Origin: an uncultured Arthrobacter sp.
GTDB lineage: Bacteria; Actinomycetota; Actinomycetes; Actinomycetales; Micrococcaceae
Length of the DNA: 64,000 nucleotides
Direction of reading: 5' to 3'
NCBI RefSeq assembly: GCF_902805515.1
Contig: NZ_CADCTE010000144.1
Span: forward strand, 1 to 64,000
Within the stretch, counting starts at the first letter, position 1. Every line of letters starts with the position of its first letter. Made by a program: the position numbers and the translations under genes. Positions 16,913 to 25,172 of the stretch are shown here, one piece after another. The notes below the pieces were generated by a model, which saw only the letters and a program-made list of their open reading frames with translations, searched no databases and had not been told where the DNA came from.

Positions 16913-19900
16913 CTACGTGTCCTCTCTTGGAGTACCGGCCGGGACGGCAGGCGGAAAAGCTGGAAGCGGTTCGGGAGTTGGTGCGTTGGTTTCGGGAACC
17001 TGCACGGCGATGAGCTGCCCGTCGCCGAGGTGGAGGAGGCCCCGCCCGGAGACCGTCGGGGTGCCCACGACGCCGCGGCCGAGCCGAACGCCGATCAGTT
17101 CGCCGTCGGCGATCGACTGCGGGGCCAGGAGCAGCCCCTGCCGGTTCCGACGGGCGAGGGCGACCCATCCCCCGATCGCGTTGCCGAGGGCCTCGGCGTT
17201 GCCTCCTGCGAGGACCGCCCAGCCCTCCCCTGCGGCGCCGCGCGCCAGGGCCTGGATCTCCGCGGAGAAGTCGTTGGCCAGCACCATCTCGGCGTCGTCG
17301 ATGATGAGCATCCCGCGCTCCTGGGGAACCCGTGAGAGTGCCTGCCTCAGGTCGGCGGACGAGGTGTCCGGGTCGACGAGCACCGCGGCCACGCCGGGGT
17401 GTCCCTCGAGGCCGCGCAGCGGGCTGCGCCGGGGCGCGATGACCACGATGCCGTCGCCGCGCCGCAGCGCCGCCAAAGCCATGGTGAGCAGCGCCGTGCT
17501 GCGGCCGCTCTTCGGCGGCCCGGCGACCAGGAAGGTGGGCGTGTCGCTGAGGTCGGGGCCGAGCGGGACCAGGTCGTCCCCGCCCAGGCCGACCAGGATC
17601 CGGTTGGCCGGCAGGGCCGCGACGGCCCGGGCACCGGCCTCCGCATAGCTGATGCGGTCAGGCAGGGCTCGAAGCGGACGCGGGCGCAGCCCGTCCGGGA
17701 CATTCCGGTCGCGCTCCCGCAGACGGGAGGCCAACTGCTCGAGGGCCAGCGCCTGGGCGGCGCCGCTGACCTCGTCGGCGCCCTGGAGCGCCGGGAGGAC
17801 GCCGATCTGGACCTCCACTCCGTCCCTCGGACGCAGGGCGCGGCCCGGCGGCATGTTCTCGGGCACGGCCTTCGGGCGGATCCCGACCATCGACCAGTCG
17901 GCGGAGTCGTTGAGCCGGAGGACGAGTTTGTCCTCGGTGGTGCCGGCATAGCGGCTTGAGGCAAGCGACCGGTCGCCGGCGAGGATGAGGTGCAGCCCGA
18001 CGGCGGCGCCGTCACGCAGGATGGTGGTGAGCCGTTCGAGGAGCGACCCGTTGTCGTGGTTGGCGTACTCGCGGTCGAACACTTCGAACCGGTCGACCAG
18101 GACGACGAGGTGGGGCGGCCGCTCCTCCTCGGGCAGCTGGCTGCGGAGTTCGTGGAGGTCGGAGACACCGCGGGCACCGAGCATCCGCTGGCGGGAGTGG
18201 AGTTCCGCGGTCAACCGCGAGATCAGGCGTCCGAGCCGCTCCGGGGAGCGGTGGTCGATCACCGCCCCGACGTGCGGCAGGTCGGTCAGCGCGTTGAGCG
18301 CGCCGGTCCCGCAGTCGATGCCGTAAAGGTGGACGTCCTTCGTGCTCACGGCAGTGGCGATGGCCGCGGCGAGTGTGCGAAGCGCCTGGGAGCGTCCGCT
18401 CTGCGGCGCGCCGATCAGGTGGAAGTGTCCCATGGTGTCGAGGTCGAACTGCAGCGGCAGCTGCTGCTGGAGCTGCGGGTCGTCGATTAAACCCCAGGTT
18501 GCAGGGGCGAGGGACGCTTCGGTGCGCCGCGCCTCTCCGTGCATGACCGCCGTGTCAGCTGCCAGCTCGATCCGCTGGGGAAGGGGCGGCAGCCACGGCC
18601 GGGACGGTGGGGCGATCCCCAGCTGGTCGGCGGCGCGCGTCAGTGCGTCGGCGAGGAACGCCATGTCGGTGGTGAGTTCACCGGCCGGCGACGGGTCGGT
18701 GCTGCCGTCTGCGCCGCTTGCCGTTCCCGCGGCGCCCGGGTGGGCCCCGGGGTGGCCGGCACCCGGGGCGGGCGGAGCAAGCGGAGGAACGCCGTCGCCC
18801 AGCTCGGCCCAGGGAACCCTTCCGACGGCGGCCGCCACCGCGGCAGCATCGGCAGGGCGGGCCGATGCCCGGCGTCCGCCCACCCGTGCGGCCTGGAACG
18901 GCAGGAGGACCGAGGCGCTCATCCGGGCAAAGGCCCGACCCGGCGTGGACGGCGAGAGGGTTGCACTGTCCGGGGCATCGATGATGTCGCGGCTTTCCGA
19001 GGCATCGGTGGTTCGGAGGGCGATGCGCAGCGTCGTGTTGGCGCGGATGTCGGCCGAGACCGCCCCGGAGGGGCGCTGGGTCGCCAGGATGAGGTGAAGT
19101 CCGAGCGACCGGCCCCGCTGGGCGAGGTTGACCATGCCGCTGACGAAGTCGGGAAGCTCCCGGACCATTGACGCGAATTCGTCGATCACGATGACCAGGC
19201 GCGGCAGGGCGGGAAGTGAAGGGTCGAGGCTGCGCCGGTCGAGGTAGTCCGGGAGGTCCTTGGCGCCGGCGTCGGCCAGCAGATGTTCGCGCCGGCGCAG
19301 CTCCGAGTTGAGGGACGTCAGCGCCCGCTCGACGAGGTGCGTGTCGAGGTCTGTGACCATACCGATGGTGTGCGGCAGGTCGGCGCATTCGGCGAAGGCA
19401 CTGCCGCCCTTGTAGTCGACGAGGACGAAGTTCATCTCGTCAGGCCGGTTCGCCACAGCGAGCGATGCAACGAGGCTCTGGAGCAGTTCGGACTTGCCGG
19501 AGCCCGTCGTCCCGGCCACGAGGCCGTGCGGGCCGTCCCGTTCGAGGTCGACGACGAAGGCACCGTCGAGCCCCACGCCGAGCCGGGCCTGGGTGCTCCG
19601 GGCCGAAAGCAGCCACCGTCCGGCGACCTCGTCGGCGACTGAGTCTGACAGGCCAAGGAGGTCGACGAGCCGGACGGCCTTGGGCAGCACAGTGCCGTCG
19701 CTGTCGCCGACGGCGCGCAGGGGCGCCAGGCTGCGAGCCACCGTCTCGTACCAGGCGGGGCGGGGCGCGTCGGCGCGGATCTTCTGGGCGGTTCCATCCG
19801 CGCCGAGCACCTCACCGCGGCCGTCCTCGCCCACCGATAGAACGACCGAGCACTCCTCGGGCAGCCGCTCCGCCTCGCGGTCGATGCAGAGGAAGAAGAC

Positions 19901-21433
19901 GCCGACGCCCGGGCCCTCACGGAGCAGGGTGACGATTCCGGGCAGGAAGCGCAGGCGCCGGGCCCCGTCGAGCACGACAAGGATCCGGTTTTCATCGACG
20001 GAGGGGTCCTGCGCGCCGGTCCGGGCGGCCTGGCGGACCTCGACGAGCTGAACGAGCTCGGCCACCCGCCGCGCGGTGGAGTCGGCCGTGGTTCCGAGGT
20101 GGAAGGCTCCGGGCTGTCCCTCGCGCCGCACGTGCGGCAACCAGCGGCTCCAATCCCACGTAGAGGCCGAATCGGGCTTGCCGCCGGTCAGGATGTACAG
20201 GTCGAGGTCGTTGGGGCTGGAAAGGACCGCGGCCTCGGCCACGAGCCAGCAGGCCGGGCCCGGTCCGCCGGCGATCCCGGTGACTCCGGCCGCCTGCAGG
20301 TCCACCGTCACCGGCACCTCGGCCAGGCGGGGTGAGGTCGCCCTCCGGTGCTCGTCCTCGTTGGCGTCCTCGACCAGGATGCTTGAGGGCACGCTTCCGG
20401 TTCCGGCGCGCAGGACGAGGAAGTCGATGTCGGAGCGCCGCCGCTCCCAGAGCCGGTCGGTGGGGGTCGCCGCCATGGCGAGCAGCGCTGCGGGGTCGGG
20501 GTGCACCGAGCGGAGGATGCGCTGTTCGAGGAGCACCGCAGCGGAGATGTCCTCACCGATCCGTTCCGTGGTCTCCCGGTAGTCAGTGACCCGCCGCTCG
20601 TGGTCCTGCAGCTGGCTCTTGCGGTTGCCGCTGCGGCTCAGCAGGGCCGCCACCGGGGACAGCAGGCCGAAGAGGATGAACCGCCAGTTGCCGGTGATGA
20701 CCACCGTCAGCAGCGAGGCCACAATCGGGATCAGCACCAGGGGCAGCAGCGGGATCGCGTTGCGGGGCGGTTCCCCGGGCTTGCGGGGAAGCCGGAACCG
20801 GGTGGCCGGCGGGGTGTGGCGCAGGCGCGGCGGCCGGTTGAACTCGCGCCCCAGGCCGTCCTCGGCCACGCTGACCGAGGCGATGCGCAGAGTCCTGGGA
20901 GCGACGTCGAGCAGCAGCCCGTCGATGGAAAGCAGGGTGCCCTGGTCCCACGCCGCGTCGGCACCGGGTGCCAGCGAATGTCCCGACATTTCGACGCCGG
21001 TGGCGGGTGCCGAGACGCGGACCGCGCCGGAGGCCTGGACGGTGATGGAGGCGGTGACGCCGCTGCCTCCCGGAGTCCGGATGAGGCAGTGCCGTCCGGA
21101 GCCCACGTCGTAGTGGCCGGCCGCGAGCCGGTAGGTGACCCCGGCGTCGTGCCCGCCGACGATCCGGACTTCGACGAGGCCGGGAGAGGTGGCCTCGTCG
21201 GGACCCGGGCCCCCAAGGCCGAGGGCGATGCCGTCGTAAAGACCGGCCCCGGCCAGGGTCTGGAAGGGATCGAGCACCGACCCGCCCGCGAAGAGTGGAC
21301 CGTCGGAAGGGCCTCCGAGCTCCTCGGCGATCGCCGCTGTGAGGCTTCCCACCGGCGTCGTCGGTTCGGCGTCCACCTCAAGCGGGATGGGGACAACTGA
21401 GGACGGCTGGAAGGCGGTGACGGCGAAGCGCAT
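16913..21433 (-). CDS. EssC/EccC-like type VII secretion ATPase (ubiquitin-like + FHA-like + 2 TM + 3 FtsK/SpoIIIE domains)
   Basis: A 1506-aa motor. Residues 1-75 look ubiquitin-like (YukD-type), 85-185 FHA-like, and two membrane helices lie at about 226-268. Three FtsK/SpoIIIE ATPase domains follow. Domain 1 has a full Walker A GTTGSGKS (641-648) and Walker B LVIVIDE. Domains 2 and 3 have GAPQSGRS (1008-1015) and GPPKSGRS (1305-1312), with arginine replacing the P-loop lysine. The ORF-track frame starts 128 codons earlier inside the WXG100 gene; the ATG at 21433 after GAGGAAC is preferred. By family it energises export of WXG100 proteins across the membrane. Confidence 0.92.
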   Translation of the reverse strand: MRFAVTAFQPSSVVPIPLEVDAEPTTPVGSLTAAIAEELGGPSDGPLFAGGSVLDPFQTLAGAGLYDGIALGLGGPGPDEATSPGLVEVRIVGGHDAGVTYRLAAGHYDVGSGRHCLIRTPGGSGVTASITVQASGAVRVSAPATGVEMSGHSLAPGADAAWDQGTLLSIDGLLLDVAPRTLRIASVSVAEDGLGREFNRPPRLRHTPPATRFRLPRKPGEPPRNAIPLLPLVLIPIVASLLTVVITGNWRFILFGLLSPVAALLSRSGNRKSQLQDHERRVTDYRETTERIGEDISAAVLLEQRILRSVHPDPAALLAMAATPTDRLWERRRSDIDFLVLRAGTGSVPSSILVEDANEDEHRRATSPRLAEVPVTVDLQAAGVTGIAGGPGPACWLVAEAAVLSSPNDLDLYILTGGKPDSASTWDWSRWLPHVRREGQPGAFHLGTTADSTARRVAELVQLVEVRQAARTGAQDPSVDENRILVVLDGARRLRFLPGIVTLLREGPGVGVFFLCIDREAERLPEECSVVLSVGEDGRGEVLGADGTAQKIRADAPRPAWYETVARSLAPLRAVGDSDGTVLPKAVRLVDLLGLSDSVADEVAGRWLLSARSTQARLGVGLDGAFVVDLERDGPHGLVAGTTGSGKSELLQSLVASLAVANRPDEMNFVLVDYKGGSAFAECADLPHTIGMVTDLDTHLVERALTSLNSELRRREHLLADAGAKDLPDYLDRRSLDPSLPALPRLVIVIDEFASMVRELPDFVSGMVNLAQRGRSLGLHLILATQRPSGAVSADIRANTTLRIALRTTDASESRDIIDAPDSATLSPSTPGRAFARMSASVLLPFQAARVGGRRASARPADAAAVAAAVGRVPWAELGDGVPPLAPPAPGAGHPGAHPGAAGTASGADGSTDPSPAGELTTDMAFLADALTRAADQLGIAPPSRPWLPPLPQRIELAADTAVMHGEARRTEASLAPATWGLIDDPQLQQQLPLQFDLDTMGHFHLIGAPQSGRSQALRTLAAAIATAVSTKDVHLYGIDCGTGALNALTDLPHVGAVIDHRSPERLGRLISRLTAELHSRQRMLGARGVSDLHELRSQLPEEERPPHLVVLVDRFEVFDREYANHDNGSLLERLTTILRDGAAVGLHLILAGDRSLASSRYAGTTEDKLVLRLNDSADWSMVGIRPKAVPENMPPGRALRPRDGVEVQIGVLPALQGADEVSGAAQALALEQLASRLRERDRNVPDGLRPRPLRALPDRISYAEAGARAVAALPANRILVGLGGDDLVPLGPDLSDTPTFLVAGPPKSGRSTALLTMALAALRRGDGIVVIAPRRSPLRGLEGHPGVAAVLVDPDTSSADLRQALSRVPQERGMLIIDDAEMVLANDFSAEIQALARGAAGEGWAVLAGGNAEALGNAIGGWVALARRNRQGLLLAPQSIADGELIGVRLGRGVVGTPTVSGRGLLHLGDGQLIAVQVPETNAPTPEPLPAFPPAVPAGTPREDT

Positions 21434-21474
21434 GGAGTTCCTCTGTCGGGGCGGGTCGGGATCGGGGAGGCCGG

Positions 21475-21771
21475 TCAGCGGCTGAGCGTCGCACCCAGCT
21501 GGTTGTCGGTCTCGTTGAAGGCCTGGCCCACGTTGCGGACGTACTGGCCGATGCCTTCGAGGCTCTGGTTGACCTGGTCGAAGCCCCGGGCGAACTCCTC
21601 GAAGAACGGCTGGAAGCGCTGCTGGGCCGCGGGGGTGCGGTAGCCCTCGGCAAGCAGACTGTCGATCTTGCTGCGGACCACGGTGAGCTTGGCCTGCAGC
21701 TCGGCGAAGTGGTTCATCATTTCGCTGGAGGTGCTTTCGGTGGCCTCGCTGTCGACGTCGAACTTGGGCAT
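21475..21771 (-). CDS. WXG100/ESAT-6-like protein A
   Basis: A 98-aa helical protein, MPKFDVDSEATESTSSEMMN at the start. Two helices flank the turn EGYRTPAAQQRF, where the usual WxG tryptophan is replaced; the second helix reads FEEFARGFDQVNQSLEGIGQYV and ends FNETDNQLGATL. Length and layout fit ESAT-6/CFP-10 proteins, the core substrates of type VII secretion. GGAGAAGAC precedes the ATG. It sits 41 bp upstream of the ATPase gene, the classical position. Confidence 0.85.
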   Translation of the reverse strand: MPKFDVDSEATESTSSEMMNHFAELQAKLTVVRSKIDSLLAEGYRTPAAQQRFQPFFEEFARGFDQVNQSLEGIGQYVRNVGQAFNETDNQLGATLSR

Positions 21772-21846
21772 TGTCTTCTCCTTCGGTTGGGCCGGGGTTC
21801 CGGCTGGTGTCGGTCACCTAGTACACGGGGGCCGTCCGGATCCGGT

Positions 21847-23379
21847 TCAACGCCGGACCGGTTTGATGTGGAAAGCGGCTTCCACGCCGGTGGCCGTCAG
21901 CGTCCGGCCGAGGATGGGAACGGTGAGCAGGCCGTCCCGGGAGACGGTCCACCGCCAGTGGGCCCCGCGCAGGGAACCCGGATACACCGCAATCCAGCCG
22001 CTGCCCGGGGCCGAGCAGCGGGCCACGACGTCGTCGAGTTCCTCCTGGGACCGGCCCGGCTGGATCAGCAGCACCCCGGTCAGCTGCTGGAGGATCGAGG
22101 TGCTGGTGATGAGGCCGGCCTCCCCGGGGCCGGCAACCGGCGGCGGGAGGAGCCCGAACCGATCGAGGTCCCCAACGGTGGCGACGGACGCCGAGCGGGG
22201 AAGCCCGGAGGGGCCAAGGGACAGGAGAACGACCTGCGGCGCGGCCAGGCTGAGCTGCGTCACGACGGAGCGGGCAACGTCGAGGGCGAGCGCGGGGTCC
22301 CCCTCGATGCCCAGGGCTCCGCGGCACTGGGCGAAGTCGAGGAAGACCTGCTCGGCGGGGTCCCCGCCGATGCGGGCGACGGCGGGTGAGTGGTGTCCGT
22401 CGGCGGCCGGAAGGGGCCGGGTGCCGGGGTGCCCCGGCAGCGGATCTTCCGGAGAGTTCCCGGGGTCTCCGAGCACCTCGGCTCCCCCGGCGCGCACGCT
22501 GACCGCCACCACAGGGGGAAGGGAGGTGGAGCTGCGGAAGGCGGCCGCCGCGGCGGCACCGGCGGACGCGTCCTCCTGCCAGAGGGCGACCAGCTCAGAG
22601 CGGCGGCGCAACGAGGCGCGGCGCCGCCAGCCGGCCACCACCCAGGCGCGTGCCGCCCGGATCAGGGCACGAAGCCGGCGCAGGCGCAGCCGGATCCGGC
22701 GGCGCAGCACGATCGCGGTCGTCAGTACCGCCACCCCGAGGCCACCCAGGACGGCGAGCACGATCGGCCACCGGAGGCGGTCCATCAGGGCGTTGGATGC
22801 TCCGGTGTCCGCAGCGTCCCCGGCCGCCTGCTCCGCTTCGCCGCCGCGCTCATCGGCGGCATTCCCGGGGTCGGTTTCGCCGCCGGGCTCATCGGCGGCG
22901 TCTCCGGCGCCTGCTGCCCCGCCGGACCCGTTGGCGGCGTCGGCGGGCTCGTCCAGCAGTGCTGAGCGGACGTCGGGGCCTTGCGCGTCGTCGGGCAGGA
23001 TGAGGATCCAGCCGGCCTCCAGGGCAGCGGGGTCGGTCAGCGCCGATCCGTCGGACTGGCGGCGGCCCGCGTTCAGGTCGAAGATCTCCCGCGCCCGGCC
23101 GGGGTCGCCGAGGGTGCGTTCGGCGATCTGGTTGAGGGAGTCGGGTGCGCCGTTGTTCTGGCCCGGGGCGCGGACGATGGCGACCTTGACCTCCCGCCCC
23201 CGCTCCTGGTTCTGGGTCGGAAGCACGGCTGCCGCGGCCGCCGGGGGCAGGCTGCCCAGCACCGGAGGCCCTCCGGTGACGACGGCGGTGAGCACGGCCA
23301 GCTGTGCGAGGCGGAGGGCAGCGGTGCGGGAGCGTCTCAGGGCGCGCGGAAGCCCGTTAGGTGGTGTCACGCCCTCCAC
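21847..23379 (-). CDS. Type VII-associated membrane protein with LysM-like segment
   Basis: A 510-aa protein. Residues 22-50 form an N-terminal signal or anchor helix. Residues about 78-132 (LNQIAERTLGDPGRAREIF, then ALEAGWILILP) resemble a LysM or FimV-type envelope-binding domain. An acidic Gly/Ala-rich linker leads to a membrane helix at 204-225 followed by a very basic stretch and a cytoplasmic domain of about 260 residues with no recognised signature. It starts at a GTG; a second GTG three codons on is possible. As first gene of the locus it may anchor the machine in the envelope. Confidence 0.75.
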   Translation of the reverse strand: MEGVTPPNGLPRALRRSRTAALRLAQLAVLTAVVTGGPPVLGSLPPAAAAAVLPTQNQERGREVKVAIVRAPGQNNGAPDSLNQIAERTLGDPGRAREIFDLNAGRRQSDGSALTDPAALEAGWILILPDDAQGPDVRSALLDEPADAANGSGGAAGAGDAADEPGGETDPGNAADERGGEAEQAAGDAADTGASNALMDRLRWPIVLAVLGGLGVAVLTTAIVLRRRIRLRLRRLRALIRAARAWVVAGWRRRASLRRRSELVALWQEDASAGAAAAAAFRSSTSLPPVVAVSVRAGGAEVLGDPGNSPEDPLPGHPGTRPLPAADGHHSPAVARIGGDPAEQVFLDFAQCRGALGIEGDPALALDVARSVVTQLSLAAPQVVLLSLGPSGLPRSASVATVGDLDRFGLLPPPVAGPGEAGLITSTSILQQLTGVLLIQPGRSQEELDDVVARCSAPGSGWIAVYPGSLRGAHWRWTVSRDGLLTVPILGRTLTATGVEAAFHIKPVRR

Positions 23380-23427
23380 ACGTAAAGGAAGGGCGGGTGG
23401 TTCAACGCCCGGCGGGCCGGTTTCCGG

Positions 23428-24021
23428 TCAGCGCTCCTGCAGGGCGTCCAGTGCCACCGCCATGGCGGCCGCGACCCTGCCGTCGAGGCGTCCACCCGGC
23501 ACCGTGATGTCGTACCGGTCCCGCAGGGAGCGTCCCCGCTCGGAGGTCATCACCGGCTGGCCGGAGGCATCGACGAAGTCGAAATGGAAGACAAACGGTG
23601 CGGGCAGGGCCTCGGTGAGCGGCACCAGTTCCCAGAGGCGGCGCGCGATGGCCACCCCGGCACTCCGCTCGCTTCCCACCGCCTGCACTCCGGGGGCGTC
23701 GAGGTGCCAGGTGGAGCGCAGCAGCGACTTGCCGAAGTCCTTGCGGAAGCTGCCGATCGGGGTGCCGGCGGCGTCGAGGACGTCGTAGGTGGCGCCGAGG
23801 TCGAAGCGCTGCCTCGCCTTGAAGGAGAAGACCGGGGTTTTCCGCGCCTCATCGGCGTAGAAGGTCACCTGCTCCTTGAAGGCGGCCCGCTTCTGCTGGG
23901 CGACGGCGAGCAGCCCTGCCGGCTGGCCGTTCGCATCGACGGCGCGGATCTCGTAGCGGTTCACCATCAGGGTGATTTTCTGCGCAATGGCGAACCGCTC
24001 GATGCCCTGCAATGCTTCCAT
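23428..24021 (-). CDS. LURP-one-related (tubby-like C2/scramblase fold) protein
   Basis: A 197-aa protein. The pattern FAIAQKITLMVNRYEIRAVD, VFSFKARQRFDLGATYDVLDAAGTPIGSFRKDF and repeated short beta strands fit the LURP-one/phospholipid scramblase-like barrel. No signal peptide. AAGGAG stands 8 nt before the ATG at 24021, so the 176-codon ORF-track extension is an artefact. It is 49 bp downstream of nothing convergent and lies just upstream of the type VII-like locus in the same orientation, but 48 bp and a new start suggest only loose linkage. Function in bacteria is unknown. Confidence 0.78.
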   Translation of the reverse strand: MEALQGIERFAIAQKITLMVNRYEIRAVDANGQPAGLLAVAQQKRAAFKEQVTFYADEARKTPVFSFKARQRFDLGATYDVLDAAGTPIGSFRKDFGKSLLRSTWHLDAPGVQAVGSERSAGVAIARRLWELVPLTEALPAPFVFHFDFVDASGQPVMTSERGRSLRDRYDITVPGGRLDGRVAAAMAVALDALQER

Positions 24022-24327
24022 GCTCGTTCTCCTTATGCGATGACCTGATTGGATCGATGCCCCGGCGGCAGTCTGCGCTGTCCCGCCATCCCTTGTACGG
24101 CGCGGTGACGGGGATTCAGGGACGACGTCGGGCGGGCCCCTGGCGGACCCGGTGACGGTCAGCATACCCACAGCCACAGCCGGCCGGGGATCCTTTGGCC
24201 GCACCCATGGGTCCGAAACCGGTCGGGGCCTTCCCGCACCACCTCCGGCCGCGGAGTTTTCATTCCGGCGGGACCGGGCGAGACTCGGTACCACCGCCGT
24301 TCCAGAACCCGCCTCAGGAGGCCGTTC
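24022..24327. other. Intergenic region between divergent LURP-one and MBL genes
   Basis: A 306-bp divergent region. I see no convincing ORF with codon bias, no tRNA and no strong hairpin. It must hold promoters for both flanking genes, but I cannot place -35/-10 pairs with confidence. Confidence 0.5.
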
Positions 24328-25038
24328 GTGACATCCCGCTCCATCCGCTCCCTCACCCGGGCCGCCCCAGGGGTGCACTTCGTGGAGGGGCCGCTGTCCA
24401 ACTGGACCATCCTCGTCGGGGAGGACAGCGCGACCCTCATCGACGCCGGATATCCGAAGGACCTGGAGTTGGTGCTCGGCACGCTGGACCAGGTGGCGGA
24501 GGGCAGGCCGTTGAAGGCCGTGCTGATCACCCACGGCCATTCCGACCATATCGGATCAATCCGGGGCCTTCAGGCGCGCTGGTCCCTCCGGGTGCTCGCC
24601 GCTGCGGCGGAAATCCCGAATATCCGGCGGGAGGTGCTGCACCAGGTGGATTTCCGCCAGGTGCTGCCCCGGCTGGGGAGGTACGGCGTGGCCGGGTGGG
24701 CGGTCGGGGCAGTCGCCGCCGGTGGCCTCAAGGACGTGGCCGTGGCCGACGTGGAGGCCATCACCGAGGGCCGGCCGCTCGTCGTCAGCGGCCACACGGT
24801 GATCGCGGTGCCCTCCGCAGGGCACACCCCCGGGCACACCGCCTACCACCTTCCCGAAGCGAACCTCCTCGTCACCGGCGATGCGCTGGTGACGGGGCAT
24901 CCAACCTCGCGCACCTCCGGAGTGCAGTTACTTCCGGCGATGTTCAATACCGATCGGGACCTGGCGCGGGACTCGCTGGAGCGGCTGCTTTACACCGGGG
25001 ACCTGATCCTCCCGGGGCATGGCCCGCTGCTGCGCTGA
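24328..25038 (+). CDS. Metallo-beta-lactamase-fold hydrolase
   Basis: A 236-aa MBL-fold enzyme. The zinc signature is LITHGHSDHIGS, with later ligands in AGHTPGHTAYHL, TGDALVTGH and the C-terminal LPGHGPLL. The arrangement matches glyoxalase II/RNase Z-type small hydrolases; the substrate is not evident. It starts with GTG, preceded by AGGAGG at 6-7 nt, which is a strong ribosome site. No signal peptide, so it acts in the cytoplasm. No operon partner is close: the next frame begins 65 bp downstream behind its own TAGGAT box. Confidence 0.88.
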   Translation: MTSRSIRSLTRAAPGVHFVEGPLSNWTILVGEDSATLIDAGYPKDLELVLGTLDQVAEGRPLKAVLITHGHSDHIGSIRGLQARWSLRVLAAAAEIPNIRREVLHQVDFRQVLPRLGRYGVAGWAVGAVAAGGLKDVAVADVEAITEGRPLVVSGHTVIAVPSAGHTPGHTAYHLPEANLLVTGDALVTGHPTSRTSGVQLLPAMFNTDRDLARDSLERLLYTGDLILPGHGPLLR

Positions 25039-25103
25039 ACGCCGGTGCCGCCGCCCGCGCCGCATGCTCCGCTGCGGGCGGGAGTGCTGAGTAGGATGAG
25101 GAA

Positions 25104-25172
25104 ATGACTGGCACTCCTCGACGCGCACCCTCCCCGTCCGGGCAGGCCGGCCCCCGGCGGGCGGCCCCATGA
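25104..25172 (+). CDS. Possible 22-aa leader peptide overlapping the phosphotransferase start
   Basis: ATG at 25104 opens a 22-codon frame (MTGTPRRAPSPSGQAGPRRA and two more residues) whose TGA overlaps the ATG of the next gene as ATGA. TAGGAT lies exactly 6 nt before this ATG, so transcription could begin on the start codon. It may be a leaderless mini-cistron that delivers ribosomes to the phosphotransferase gene, which has no ribosome site of its own. It could also be untranslated leader. Confidence 0.4.
   Translation: MTGTPRRAPSPSGQAGPRRAAP

Noticed and set aside
14870-17335. 821-aa plus-strand ORF opposite the type VII-like genes
   Set aside because: It is an antisense shadow of the 634-aa and EssC-like genes: Gly/Arg-rich low-complexity translation, no domain, no ribosome site. 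The minus-strand frames carry clear family motifs.
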